The translations under genes and the position numbers were made by a program. DNA of 12,394 nucleotides from Atribacterota bacterium (GTDB lineage: Bacteria > Atribacterota > Phoenicimicrobiia > Phoenicimicrobiales > Phoenicimicrobiaceae): contig DAOUWX010000037.1 of the NCBI GenBank assembly GCA_030666935.1, forward strand, positions 1 through 12,394, in the 5' to 3' direction. Positions 1-7,333 of this stretch are shown here, one piece after another. The first letter of the stretch is position 1, and the number at the start of each line of letters is the position of its first letter. The notes beneath the pieces are model-generated. The model was not told the origin of the DNA. It did not search any database and worked only from the letters and a program-made list of their open reading frames with translations.

Positions 1-302
1 GAACCATCAGGATTATAAACATCACAGGTAATTCGCGCTACATCTTTATCTTCTTCCCAAGGATTTAAGGTAAAGGTGGAGTAATCTGGTTTTAAATACA
101 TATCTGATTCCTCAATCCGTACAAAACCCTGGATAGAAGAACCATCGAACATAATCTCCCCATTAAGGGCTTTTTCCAGTTCTCTTACCGGGATTTCTAC
201 ATTCTTGGGCATTCCCAAAATATCGGTAAATCTCAATCTTATAAATTTTATATTTAGCTCTTTAGCCTTATTTAAAATCATTTCTTTGGTCATTTTTTTC
301 AT
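1..302 (-). CDS. glnA: Glutamine synthetase type I, N-terminal part (runs off the window)
   Basis: Glutamine synthetase makes glutamine from glutamate, ammonia and ATP in the cytosol. Only the first 100 codons are here; the gene continues past position 1. The visible part is the N-terminal beta-grasp domain. It contains FTDILGMPKNVEIP (residues 25-38) and FDGSSIQGFVRIEESDMYL (52-70), which match the GSI-alpha form of Bacillota and thermophiles. Arg62 corresponds to the residue that governs glutamine feedback in the Bacillus enzyme (family knowledge). The ATG at 302-300 is chosen because GAGGAGGA lies 8 nt upstream (318-311); Met4 is an in-frame alternative. It follows glmS in the same direction after 104 bp but has its own promoter. 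The product supplies the amide donor for GlmS. Confidence 0.95.
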   Translation of the reverse strand, partial: MKKMTKEMILNKAKELNIKFIRLRFTDILGMPKNVEIPVRELEKALNGEIMFDGSSIQGFVRIEESDMYLKPDYSTFTLNPWEEDKDVARITCDVYNPDG

Positions 303-344
303 TTATCTCTTCCTCCTCAAAGTATTTTTCAACACGTTTTTACA

Positions 345-373
345 ATTATACTCTTTCTCTTTTAATTTTACAA
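345..373 (-). promoter_or_regulatory. Predicted sigma-70-type promoter of glnA
   Basis: On the minus strand there is a -35 box TTGTAA (373-368), a 17-bp spacer and a perfect -10 box TATAAT (350-345), giving a leader of roughly 35 nt before the glnA ATG. The promoter lies between two arms of a perfect 7-bp inverted repeat, ACGTGTT at 397-403 and AACACGT at 331-337 on the plus strand. That repeat may be an operator, but this is only inference. Confidence 0.65.
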
Positions 374-406
374 AATAGATTTTTTATTAAGAAAATACGT
401 GTTTTT

Positions 407-2236
407 TTATTCCACAGTAACACTTTTAGCTAAATTTCTCGGTTTATCTACATCGCATCCCAACATGTCGGCAACGTGATACGCAAATAATTGTAAAGGT
501 ATAACCGATAGTATAGGATATAGTATATCTGAAGTTTTAGGGATATAAAATACTTTATCTACTATATTTATAATTTCTTTATCACCTTCTGTAGCAATGG
601 CTAATACCATGGTATCTCGAGCTTTTACTTCCTTTATATTATTAATCACTTTGATATAAACCTTATCTTGGGGTACGATTACCACTGCCGGGAAAGTTTT
701 ATCTAAAAGAGCAATGGGGCCATGTTTCATTTCTCCTGCTGGATAACCTTCAGCGTGAACATAAGAAATCTCCTTAAGCTTTAAAGCCCCCTCTAAAGCA
801 ATGGGGTAATTAATTCCTCGCCCCAGGTAAAGAAAATTATGAAATTTATTAAACTCTTCACTTAATTTAACAATCTCTGGGTCTTTAAGTAAAATAATCT
901 CAACCATTTGGGGAATCTTTATTAATTCGGAAATTATTTTACTAATCTCCGATGAATTAAGGGTCTCCCTAACTTGGGTAAAATAGAGAGATAGCATATA
1001 AAGGCACATTAATTGACCAACAAAAGCTTTTGAAGTAGCCACCCCTATTTCCGGACCTGCTTTAATATACATTACACTATCCGCTTCCCGACTGATGGTA
1101 CTTCCCCTTACATTGGTAAGAGCCAATATATAAGAACCAGCTTCCCGGCAAGCTCTTAAAGCAGCTATGGTATCTGCAGTTTCTCCTGATTGGGATATCA
1201 GAATGGTTAAATCTTTTTTGCCCAGTAATATTTTTCTGTATCTGAATTCGGAACTATAATCCACTTCTACTGGAATACCGGTTAACTCCTCCAGAATATA
1301 TTTACCTACTAAAGCTGTATAATAAGAAGACCCGCAAGCTAGAATAAATATCCTTTCTATTTCTTTAATCTTATCTGAAGGAAGAGATAGGTCGTTAAGT
1401 TCCAATGTTTTTGTAGACAAATTAATTCTACCTTCTAAATTATTACGAATAATCATGGTTTCTTGGAAAATTTCTTTTAACATAAAATGTTTATAACCGC
1501 TCTTTTCTGTCATTTCTTCGTCCCAATCAATATTTACCACTTCTTTATGTAAAATTTTTCCTTCGGAATTGATTATCTCTACTCCATCTTTAGTTATAGT
1601 AGCAATCTCTCTTTCTTCCAAAAAGATTACTCTATTGGTGTAACTAAGTAAGGCGGGGATATCAGAAGCTAAAAACATCTCTCCTTCTCCTACTCCGATA
1701 ATCAAAGGGCTCCCGCAACGTGAAGCGACAATTTTTCCCGGATCACTAGTAGAAATGACTCCGATAGCGTAAGACCCTTCAATTTCTTTTATAGATTCTT
1801 TCACTGCCAAAGTTAAATCATTCTGATAATTACTTTCTATTAAATGAGGAAGAACTTCGGTATCTGTTTCAGATACAAAAATGTGCCCTTCTGAAATTAA
1901 TCTTTCTCTTAATGGCATATAGTTCTCTATAATACCGTTATGTACTACCACTACCTCTGATTTGCATCCATTATGCGGATGGGCATTTAAGTTATTGGGT
2001 TTTCCGTGGGTAGCCCACCTGGTATGTCCTAATCCTATATTGCCTTCTGGGACACCTTTTTCTAATATATTTTCTAATTTAACTACCTTCCCTTTACATT
2101 TTACTATTCTAATTTTATTATCTTTAAATACAGCAACGCCTGCAGAATCGTATCCCCTGTACTCTAATTTTTTTAATCCAGACATTAAAACTTGTACTGC
2201 TTCTTTTGAACCAATATATCCAATTATTCCACACAT
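407..2236 (-). CDS. glmS: Glutamine-fructose-6-phosphate aminotransferase (isomerizing)
   Basis: GlmS converts fructose-6-phosphate and glutamine to glucosamine-6-phosphate and glutamate, the first step to UDP-GlcNAc. The N-terminal class II glutamine amidotransferase domain (about 2-220) has the nucleophile Cys2 in MCGIIGYIG, YRGYDSAG (26-33), HTRWATHG (71-78), HNGIIENY (99-106) and SETDTEV (122-128). Two SIS sugar-isomerase domains follow: SIS1 (about 290-420) with CGSSYYT (301-307) and SQSGETADT (348-356), and SIS2 (about 460-595) with GEMKHGP (501-507). The C-terminus DKPRNLAKSVTVE is the classic GlmS tail. At 609 residues it is full length. The ATG is preceded by AAAGGA at about 7 nt. 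A glmS ribozyme lies upstream in its leader, so feedback by glucosamine-6-phosphate is expected. It follows glmM in the pathway gene cluster. Confidence 0.98.
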   Translation of the reverse strand: MCGIIGYIGSKEAVQVLMSGLKKLEYRGYDSAGVAVFKDNKIRIVKCKGKVVKLENILEKGVPEGNIGLGHTRWATHGKPNNLNAHPHNGCKSEVVVVHNGIIENYMPLRERLISEGHIFVSETDTEVLPHLIESNYQNDLTLAVKESIKEIEGSYAIGVISTSDPGKIVASRCGSPLIIGVGEGEMFLASDIPALLSYTNRVIFLEEREIATITKDGVEIINSEGKILHKEVVNIDWDEEMTEKSGYKHFMLKEIFQETMIIRNNLEGRINLSTKTLELNDLSLPSDKIKEIERIFILACGSSYYTALVGKYILEELTGIPVEVDYSSEFRYRKILLGKKDLTILISQSGETADTIAALRACREAGSYILALTNVRGSTISREADSVMYIKAGPEIGVATSKAFVGQLMCLYMLSLYFTQVRETLNSSEISKIISELIKIPQMVEIILLKDPEIVKLSEEFNKFHNFLYLGRGINYPIALEGALKLKEISYVHAEGYPAGEMKHGPIALLDKTFPAVVIVPQDKVYIKVINNIKEVKARDTMVLAIATEGDKEIINIVDKVFYIPKTSDILYPILSVIPLQLFAYHVADMLGCDVDKPRNLAKSVTVE

Positions 2237-2273
2237 TTTTTAATCCTTTCTTAATTTTAATATTTGTTTTTTT

Positions 2274-2318
2274 AAAAAAAATACCCTATTACCAATCCAT
2301 TAAGAAAGATAATAGGGT
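2274..2318 (-). terminator. Intrinsic terminator-like hairpin between ribozyme and glmS
   Basis: Read on the minus strand, ACCCUAUUA (2318-2310) pairs perfectly with UAAUAGGGU (2291-2283) over 9 bp. The loop is 18 nt. Then come AU and a run of seven U (2280-2274). No U-run follows the stem on the plus strand, so the orientation is minus. It sits 38 bp upstream of the glmS start codon, inside the leader and downstream of the ribozyme. It could end read-through from glmM, or act as an attenuator of glmS. The long loop and the 2-nt gap before the U-run make it weaker than a canonical terminator. Confidence 0.6.
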
Positions 2319-2395
2319 TCTCCATTATTTCTACTTCTACAATAAATACCTTAATATCTAAGAACTTTTTCAAGCAATTGTATTATATATTGCTA

Positions 2396-2510
2396 AAACT
2401 TAAGGTTTAAAGCGAAAAACTAAAAATTATAATTCATAATTTAAAACTTTTTTCATAATTCTGATTTTTGAGTTTTAGTTTTATAATTTGAACTTTTAGC
2501 TTTGCTTTAT
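2396..2510. repeat. Opposed degenerate heptamer arrays in the glmS leader
   Basis: This AT-rich stretch reads as 7-bp units. Eight run from 2396 to 2451, such as AAACTTA (2396-2402), AAGCGAA (2410-2416) and AAACTAA (2417-2423). Seven more run from 2462 to 2510 in the complementary sense, such as TGAGTTT (2469-2475), TAGTTTT (2476-2482) and TAGCTTT (2497-2503). The two halves form a long imperfect inverted repeat in the transcript between the ribozyme and the terminator-like hairpin. The first half resembles the heptamer run at 4502-4536 in the cdaR-glmM spacer. No gene is visible here. Confidence 0.6.
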
Positions 2511-2574
2511 CTTTTAAAATAACTATTTGTGCTAGAATAGAAAAACTTTTTTTATAATATGCAAGAATGGATCC

Positions 2575-2742
2575 ATTTGGTCATAAAAACCTTTTTGTAC
2601 TTGCAATTACTCGCAAGTTTTGTAGGTTTTCTAAAGATCTGACTAACCCAGGAGCATCCGCCGAATTTTCGATAAACTCCTTCCTCGTCAACTTACCTTA
2701 TCAAAGACACTTAACCTTTCAGATTGAGTAAGTTCTGGCGCT
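2575..2742 (-). ncRNA. glmS ribozyme (glucosamine-6-phosphate-activated self-cleaving riboswitch)
   Basis: Read on the minus strand, the self-cleavage context A|GCGCCAGAACU falls at 2742/2741. P1 pairs AACUUAC (2734-2728) with GUAAGUU (about 2696-2690). The conserved core follows: UUGACGAGG, GGAG, UUUAUCGA, UCGGCGG, UGCUCC (2691-2651), with P2 formed by GGAG and CUCC. A P4-type stem pairs AAAACCU with AGGUUUU around an inner hairpin ACUUGC/GCAAGU. The core matches the glmS ribozymes of Bacillus and Thermoanaerobacter as I recall them. The 3' boundary is approximate, since the P3/P3.1 pairing is less clear. Binding of glucosamine-6-phosphate triggers cleavage and loss of the downstream glmS mRNA. 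It lies about 340 nt before the glmS ATG, which is an unusually long gap. Confidence 0.95.
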
Positions 2743-2774
2743 TGTATTTAATTTTTTAAATTTATATTTCTTTT

Positions 2775-2787
2775 ATCACCTCCCTTT
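2775..2787 (-). promoter_or_regulatory. Orphan strong Shine-Dalgarno-like sequence just upstream of the ribozyme
   Basis: The minus strand reads AAAGGGAGGTGAT, a near-perfect complement of the usual 16S rRNA 3' end. No ATG, GTG or TTG lies at normal spacing downstream: the next bases are AT-rich and lead into the ribozyme cleavage site about 33 nt away. It could be chance, a remnant start, or a stabilising SD element in which a bound 30S subunit protects mRNA, as described for Bacillus thuringiensis cry3A mRNA. It lies upstream of the cut, so it would stay on the 5' cleavage product. Confidence 0.4.
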
Positions 2788-2795
2788 AATCTTTC

Positions 2796-3060
2796 AGTCT
2801 ACCAGTCTGCCGGTCTTCCAGTCACCCAATCTACTATTAATGTACACGTCAATCGTTAGTATATAGTATAGTGTATAGCTTTGGATTAGCAAGATGTTTT
2901 TCTTAATTAACTTACAGCTTAGAGTAAAAATAGTTCTGAATATTGAATTCTGTCTTTTGGCCTCTATCTTGTGCACGCGATACGATCCACGAGATATAAT
3001 ATACTAATATAGTTTCTCGTTTTATTACTATATACTATTCACTAACGACTATTCACTATT
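2796..3060. repeat. Degenerate octamer and heptamer arrays between glmM and the glmS ribozyme
   Basis: The spacer after glmM contains, on the plus strand, octamers of the form RRTYNNCC at 2796-2835 (AGTCTACC, AGTCTGCC and diverged copies). Heptamers TTAGTAT/ATAGTAT run at 2856-2876. ACGAGAT-type heptamers run at 2974-3001 (CACGCGA, TACGATC, CACGAGA). Five NACTAWN heptamers (TACTATA, CACTAAC, GACTATT) run at 3026-3060. The last array touches the glmM stop codon at 3060-3062 and includes the exact 10-mer CTAACGACTA (3042-3051). The segment 2881-2973 shows nothing I recognise. A 60-codon frame across part of this region is only a translation of the repeats. Confidence 0.75.
2865..2892 (-). promoter_or_regulatory. 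Possible promoter for the glmS leader
   Basis: The minus strand has TTGCTA (2892-2887), a 16-bp spacer and TATACT (2870-2865), which would start RNA about 115 nt before the ribozyme cleavage site. The -10 box is made of heptamer-repeat sequence (TATAGTAT type), so a chance match is likely. No terminator is visible after glmM, so glmS may instead be read through from glmM. Confidence 0.3.
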
Positions 3061-4406
3061 TATATTTCTTCCTTTTCAATCACCTCTCTTAAATCCTGAG
3101 AAATTTTCTCTAATTTATTTTTATCTTCTCCTTCTAATAATATTCTAATTAATGGTTCAGTACCAGAAGCTCGAATAAAAATTCTACCTTTTCCGTCAAG
3201 TTCCTTTTTTCTTTCTTCAATAAATTTTTTTATGCAAAGATTTTTAAAGAACCGTTCTTTATCTTTAATCTCATAATTTAAAATAATCTGAGGATATTTT
3301 TCCATTACTGAGGCTAGATTAGATAGGGATTTTTCTTCTTCCCGAAGAACCTTCATAAGTTGTAGAGAAGTTAACAATCCATCCCCGGTAGTACTATATT
3401 GCGAAAAAATAATATGGCCTGATTGTTCTCCTCCCAATACTGTCTTAACTTTCTTCATCATTTCCAATACATAACGATCACCGATATTGGTTCTAATAAC
3501 TTTTCCTCCTGCTTTTTCTATAGCCCTATCAAAGCCAATATTACTCATTAAGGTAGTTACTACTGTTTTATTAGGCAACTGGGCTTTCTTAATAAGATTT
3601 AAAGCACAAATTGCCATTATTTGATCTCCATCTACAATGTTTCCCTTTTCATCTACGGCGATAACCCTATCTGCATCGCCATCATAAGAAAAACCTAAAT
3701 TTGCTTTTTGCCTTAAAACTTCTTTTCTTAAAGAAGCAGGATGTACCGAACCGCAATTAAAATTTATATTAATGCCGTTGGGTTTATCATTTATAGTAAA
3801 CATCTCAGCTCCTAATTTTGCAAAAACACGGGGGGCAATCATAAAAGAAGCACCATTGGCACAATCTAAAACGATTTTATATCCCCTAAGTGTGAATTTT
3901 GGAGGAAGGGTATTTTTAATGTAATCAATATATCTTTCTATTGCTCCAGCTGATTCTTTTACCCTGCCAATATTTTTCTTGGTAGGCCATTCATCCTTTG
4001 AATGATTTTCAAAATAAATTCTCTCTATCTCTTCTTCTTCTGAATCAGAAAACTTAAAACCATCCCCTCTAATATATTTAACGCCATTGTGATCGAAGGG
4101 ATTATGAGAAGCAGAAATAACTATACCGCAATTGGCATGGCAAGCTCTGGTTAGGTAAGCCACTACGGGGGTGGGTACTATTCCAACTCTTAAGATATCT
4201 ACACCTGCTGAACATATTCCTGCTATTAAAGCAGCTTCCAACATGTCCCCCGAAATTCGTGTATCCTTTCCGATTATTATCTTAGGATTGACTTTATCTT
4301 TGAATAAATATGCTCCGGTTCTTCCTATATGAAAAGCCACCTCAGCAGTTATAGGCTCTCTATTTGCAATCCCTCTTATCCCATCAGTTCCAAATAATTT
4401 TTTCAT
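3060..4406 (-). CDS. glmM: Phosphoglucosamine mutase
   Basis: GlmM interconverts glucosamine-6-phosphate and glucosamine-1-phosphate, the step after GlmS. The phosphohexomutase fold shows all four key loops. The active-site phosphoserine is Ser100 in ISASHNPFDHNG (97-108). The metal-binding loop is YDGDADR (241-247). The sugar-specificity loop is GEQSGH (326-331). The phosphate-binding loop is RASGTEPLIR (412-421). The start MKKLFGTDGIRGIAN is typical of GlmM rather than phosphomannomutase. Length 448 is normal. The ATG has AAAGG upstream. It lies after cdaR in the cdaA-cdaR-glmM-glmS order known from Bacillota, but a 431-bp repeat-filled spacer separates it from cdaR. In Bacillus and Lactococcus, GlmM binds and inhibits CdaA (family knowledge). 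Confidence 0.97.
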   Translation of the reverse strand: MKKLFGTDGIRGIANREPITAEVAFHIGRTGAYLFKDKVNPKIIIGKDTRISGDMLEAALIAGICSAGVDILRVGIVPTPVVAYLTRACHANCGIVISASHNPFDHNGVKYIRGDGFKFSDSEEEEIERIYFENHSKDEWPTKKNIGRVKESAGAIERYIDYIKNTLPPKFTLRGYKIVLDCANGASFMIAPRVFAKLGAEMFTINDKPNGININFNCGSVHPASLRKEVLRQKANLGFSYDGDADRVIAVDEKGNIVDGDQIMAICALNLIKKAQLPNKTVVTTLMSNIGFDRAIEKAGGKVIRTNIGDRYVLEMMKKVKTVLGGEQSGHIIFSQYSTTGDGLLTSLQLMKVLREEEKSLSNLASVMEKYPQIILNYEIKDKERFFKNLCIKKFIEERKKELDGKGRIFIRASGTEPLIRILLEGEDKNKLEKISQDLREVIEKEEI

Positions 4407-4837
4407 AAATTACCCTTTCATTAATTAACCAATTGCCCGATTTACCAGTTATTTATTCATTGATTTTAAATATAAGTTTTCAATAATTATTATACAGCTA
4501 AAAACTTAAAACGAAAAGCAAAAAACCATAATTCAAAATTACCGATCCACCAATTCTCCAATTTACCGATTCACCAATTGATTTAGTCGTTAGCATTAGG
4601 TGCAAGTTTTCGATTAACGGTCTACTTTTTACAGTTTATTGTATTTTATGTAGTTTCCACAAATCTGGTGTAAATTTTTATACTCTCTATATTTTTGCCA
4701 TTTTTTTTATGAGCGTATGTAATACACCCCCTACTTCTTTCTTTCAAACTTGAAACTCGTAACTTGCAACCTGTAACTTATGTCTTTAATTGGGCAATTG
4801 GTAAATAGGTAAATTGGTTAATTTAATAACTATATAC
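4407..4837. repeat. cdaR-glmM spacer filled with degenerate 7- and 8-bp repeat arrays
   Basis: Contents on the plus strand are as follows. Octamers run at 4423-4454 (AATTAACC, AATTGCCC, GATTTACC). AT-rich heptamers run at 4502-4536 (AAACTTA, AAACGAA, AAGCAAA). Six octamers run at 4536-4583 (GATCCACC, AATTTACC, GATTCACC). The exact 10-mer TAGTCGTTAG is at 4584-4593. GCGTATGTAATACACCCC is at 4713-4730. Five heptamers run at 4747-4781 (AACTTGA, AACTCGT, AACTTGC). Reversed octamers run at 4792-4823 (GGTAAATA, GGTAAATT), ending 14 bp from the cdaR stop. No gene or clear terminator is visible. A TATAAT on the minus strand at 4494-4489 lacks a convincing -35 box. Confidence 0.75.
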
Positions 4838-6049
4838 TTATTTATTAATCAACACCGTTACTTCTTCTGGTTCAGCCTTAATTAAAGAAATTCCTTCGGG
4901 AAGATCTACTTGAACTTTTACCTTCTGCTCTACCTTAAAATTATCCGTAAATTTCACAAAAGCCTTTAGGTCTTCTGCTTCTAATTTATCAATTAGAATA
5001 TTTTTTCCCTCAATAGTTATGTCAACTACCTCTGGTTCTATTTCACAAGATACAAAGGGAGATAAATTCTGAGGTACTACTGAAATATTTTTTAGGATTT
5101 TCTGGATTATGGCTTCCTTAACTTGTATGGTTACCTCTATTAGCTCAACCTCATCCCCCACTATATTTAATCCTTCTTCTAGGGCAGGTGGGACTTTCAC
5201 TGATAGAGTCTTTGTAATTCCGTTTACATCGATGGGAATAGTCTCTAAAAATTCAATATTACTTATTTTAGAGTAATTACCAAAAATATTTATTTCATCG
5301 GGACTAGATAATATTTCAGAAATATAATAACCAGGAGCCGGTTTCCCGATTATTTTTGGTTTTACTGATAATTGCTTTTCGGGATATCCACGATTTAAAG
5401 AAATTAATACTTCCACTATATCCGGTTCAATCTTTACTCCTTTAATTTCATTTCCGTTTACATCAACTGCTTTTATTTTTATTTTTCTGCTCAGATTTTC
5501 CTTTAATCCGGAAATATCAATAGTGCAAATTATCTGTTTTATATTTTCTAATACACTCTGAGCACCAATTATCTTAACCCTGGAAGGATTAAATTGGGGT
5601 TCGTCAGTTAAAGAATATCCTTTTTCGGGAACCCCTATTAAACTATATTCAACTTCAACCTCTTTAGTTAAAACTTTTTCAATTTCAATTTTTATTTCTG
5701 AAGGAATAATTCTAGTGATCTGTGTTTTCTTGGGTGGAGCAACTTCTACCTTTAATTTATATAAGCCTTCTTTGCTAATTTCAGAGAAATTTACTATTCC
5801 GTTTATTTGATTAGAAGAAAGGTTATTTATTATATTTTTGGGCCCTTTAATTCCTACACTTACATTTGTGGGAAACTCTTTTATCACCAAGCCTTCGCCG
5901 AGGTTAGTTTGAGTAAGAGGTATATCGATAAAATTCTCTACTGTGGGGTTCTCCCCACCTGCTATGTACAACCATAGAATAATCGCTAAAAATAAAGAGA
6001 TTAATTTGATATCTATATTTTTTAAAAACCAATTTTTTAATTCTTTCAT
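4838..6049 (-). CDS. cdaR: CdaA regulatory protein (YbbR-domain membrane protein)
   Basis: CdaR is the extracytoplasmic partner and regulator of the c-di-AMP synthase CdaA. The N-terminus (residues 1-14) is cytosolic. One membrane anchor spans about 15-31 (KLISLFLAIILWLYIAG). The rest is a string of about four YbbR-type beta domains at roughly 38-124, 128-217, 225-310 and 315-402, recognisable by repeated IxPxxVxV/EVTVxI strand endings. The start ATG at 6049 overlaps the cdaA stop codon as ATGA, with GAGG upstream inside cdaA, so the two genes are translationally coupled. Length 403 fits a four-repeat YbbR protein. Domain borders are read by eye. The function rests on the YbbR pattern plus the cdaA and glmM neighbours. 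Confidence 0.92.
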   Translation of the reverse strand: MKELKNWFLKNIDIKLISLFLAIILWLYIAGGENPTVENFIDIPLTQTNLGEGLVIKEFPTNVSVGIKGPKNIINNLSSNQINGIVNFSEISKEGLYKLKVEVAPPKKTQITRIIPSEIKIEIEKVLTKEVEVEYSLIGVPEKGYSLTDEPQFNPSRVKIIGAQSVLENIKQIICTIDISGLKENLSRKIKIKAVDVNGNEIKGVKIEPDIVEVLISLNRGYPEKQLSVKPKIIGKPAPGYYISEILSSPDEINIFGNYSKISNIEFLETIPIDVNGITKTLSVKVPPALEEGLNIVGDEVELIEVTIQVKEAIIQKILKNISVVPQNLSPFVSCEIEPEVVDITIEGKNILIDKLEAEDLKAFVKFTDNFKVEQKVKVQVDLPEGISLIKAEPEEVTVLINK

Positions 6050-6855
6050 TTTTTATTATCCTCTGTCGGCCAGAAACCAAATTCAGAGATTGTCTTAGGT
6101 TGGTATAAATGGGTTAGCATCTTTTTCAATCCCTGGGGTTCCATGGGTCGGGTAATCTTTCCATCTAAGGCAATGGAAATATTTCCTGTCTCTTCTGATA
6201 CTATAATTATTAAAGCGTCTGTTTGTTCACTTAACCCTAAAGCTGCTCTATGTCGTGTACCCAAAGATTTACTAATGTCCATTCTCTCGCTTAACGGTAA
6301 AATACAATTCGCCGCTGCTATCTTATTCCCTCTAATAATGACAGCCCCATCGTGTAAAGGGGAGTCGGGCATAAATATAGAATATAATAATTCAGGAGAA
6401 AATTCACTATTTAAAATAATACCGGTCTCTAAAATATCCTTTAAACCAACTTCTCTCTCCAAAACCACTAAAGCTCCTTTATGTTTACTGGAAAGCATAG
6501 GCATTACCATAACTAATCCATTTATTAGTTGTTCAATCTTTTTATCAACTTCCTTGTGTAAAAAAGAAGTATTTATAAAAAATCCTCTTTTCCCCATCTT
6601 TAATAATCCTCTTCTTATTTCTGGTTGAAATATTATGGGTAGGGCTACAACCATCATGGCCATGGCTCCTTTTAGAAGCCAATTGATAGTTCTAAGGCCA
6701 AGCTGATCAGCAATAAAAGAAACAATAAAAAGTACAACTAATCCTTTGATTAATTGTACTGCCGGAGTATCTTTGATTAAGAGAATTATATGATAGGAAA
6801 TAAAAGCAATGATTAATATGTCTATAACATCTAAAATGCTGAAAGAGATTGGCAC
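6046..6855 (-). CDS. cdaA: Diadenylate cyclase CdaA (membrane-bound c-di-AMP synthase)
   Basis: CdaA joins two ATP into cyclic di-AMP, a second messenger for potassium and osmotic balance and cell-wall homeostasis. Three N-terminal membrane segments are visible at about 10-27, 33-51 and 60-77. The DAC catalytic domain (about 100-245) follows, with the signature DGA (169-171, in SPLHDGAVI) and RHR (201-203, in GTRHRAALG), and SEETG at 220-224. Length 269 is normal for CdaA. The start is GTG at 6855, chosen because AAGGAG (6867-6862) lies 6 nt upstream and MPISFSILDVIDI matches the usual first helix. It opens the cdaA-cdaR pair with a 4-bp overlap, and glmM and glmS follow. A good promoter lies about 150 bp upstream. 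Confidence 0.97.
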   Translation of the reverse strand: MPISFSILDVIDILIIAFISYHIILLIKDTPAVQLIKGLVVLFIVSFIADQLGLRTINWLLKGAMAMMVVALPIIFQPEIRRGLLKMGKRGFFINTSFLHKEVDKKIEQLINGLVMVMPMLSSKHKGALVVLEREVGLKDILETGIILNSEFSPELLYSIFMPDSPLHDGAVIIRGNKIAAANCILPLSERMDISKSLGTRHRAALGLSEQTDALIIIVSEETGNISIALDGKITRPMEPQGLKKMLTHLYQPKTISEFGFWPTEDNKK

Positions 6856-7333
6856 TTGATTCTCCTTTGTAAATTAGTCGTTAGTATTCAGTTAGCCGGT
6901 TACCCAGTTTACCAGTTGGCTAGTTAATTTGGTTTTCAGTTAATATTTAGTTGCAACACAGAGTGACGTGATGAATTAAAAAGATAAAATATTTTTCTTA
7001 TTATAATTATAAAATTATTTTGTTCGGTAATCAAATTTTATATTAGTATCGGGTATATAGTTACCCGGTTACCCCGTTTTTCAGTTAACCAGTTAATTCT
7101 AATCCTTAATTTCAAATACAAGTTCTCAGCCGAATAAAAAAATTAATTGATACAGTTAATCAAAAAAATTTTAATTCTTAAACCGGGTAACCGGGCACTG
7201 GCTAACTGACTAACCATCTTAACGAGATACGAGATACGGATATAGTTTTGCGCTTCTCGTTATTCGCTACATACTATACGCTAAACGCTGCCCGCTATAC
7301 GCTACTATTACCTAACGACTAGTCTAATTATAT
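6856..7333. repeat. argF-cdaA spacer: repeat arrays bounded by a 10-bp inverted repeat
   Basis: TAGTCGTTAG at 6875-6884 and its exact complement CTAACGACTA at 7312-7321 bound the spacer 20 bp from the cdaA start and 12 bp from the argF stop. Between them lie five octamers at 6890-6929 (AGTTAGCC, GGTTACCC, AGTTTACC). More octamers run at 7059-7098 (AGTTACCC, AGTTAACC). Reversed octamers run at 7181-7215 (AACCGGGT, AACTGACT). Heptamers ACGAGAT run at 7222-7242. Six perfectly phased heptamers run at 7265-7306 (CGCTACA, CGCTAAA, CGCTATA). The cdaA promoter is at 7006-7034. A weak AT-only hairpin (7147-7163) is not a convincing argF terminator. Confidence 0.75.
7006..7034 (-). promoter_or_regulatory. 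Predicted sigma-70-type promoter of cdaA-cdaR(-glmM)
   Basis: The minus strand has -35 TTGATT (7034-7029), a 17-bp spacer and -10 TATAAT (7011-7006). Transcription would start near 6999, leaving a leader of about 145 nt that includes the octamer array at 6890-6929. The promoter falls in the unique AT-rich part between two octamer arrays. Confidence 0.6.

Noticed and set aside
2424..2460. Short leader peptide (nine codons from an ATG) in the glmS leader
   Set aside because: There is no ribosome-binding sequence and the frame is made of AT-rich heptamer repeats.
2794..2976. 60-codon minus-strand frame upstream of the glmS ribozyme
   Set aside because: Its C-terminal part is a translation of the octamer array, it has no recognisable domain, and it lies in repeat-filled spacer DNA.
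7136..7172. AT-rich hairpin after argF as an intrinsic terminator
   Set aside because: The stem is only 5 bp (TTGAT/ATCAA) without a GC core and lies about 170 bp after the stop codon, so termination is not supported.
6856..7333. Insertion sequence or transposon bounded by the 10-bp inverted repeat
   Set aside because: No transposase frame, no visible target duplication, and the interior is tandem arrays plus the cdaA promoter.
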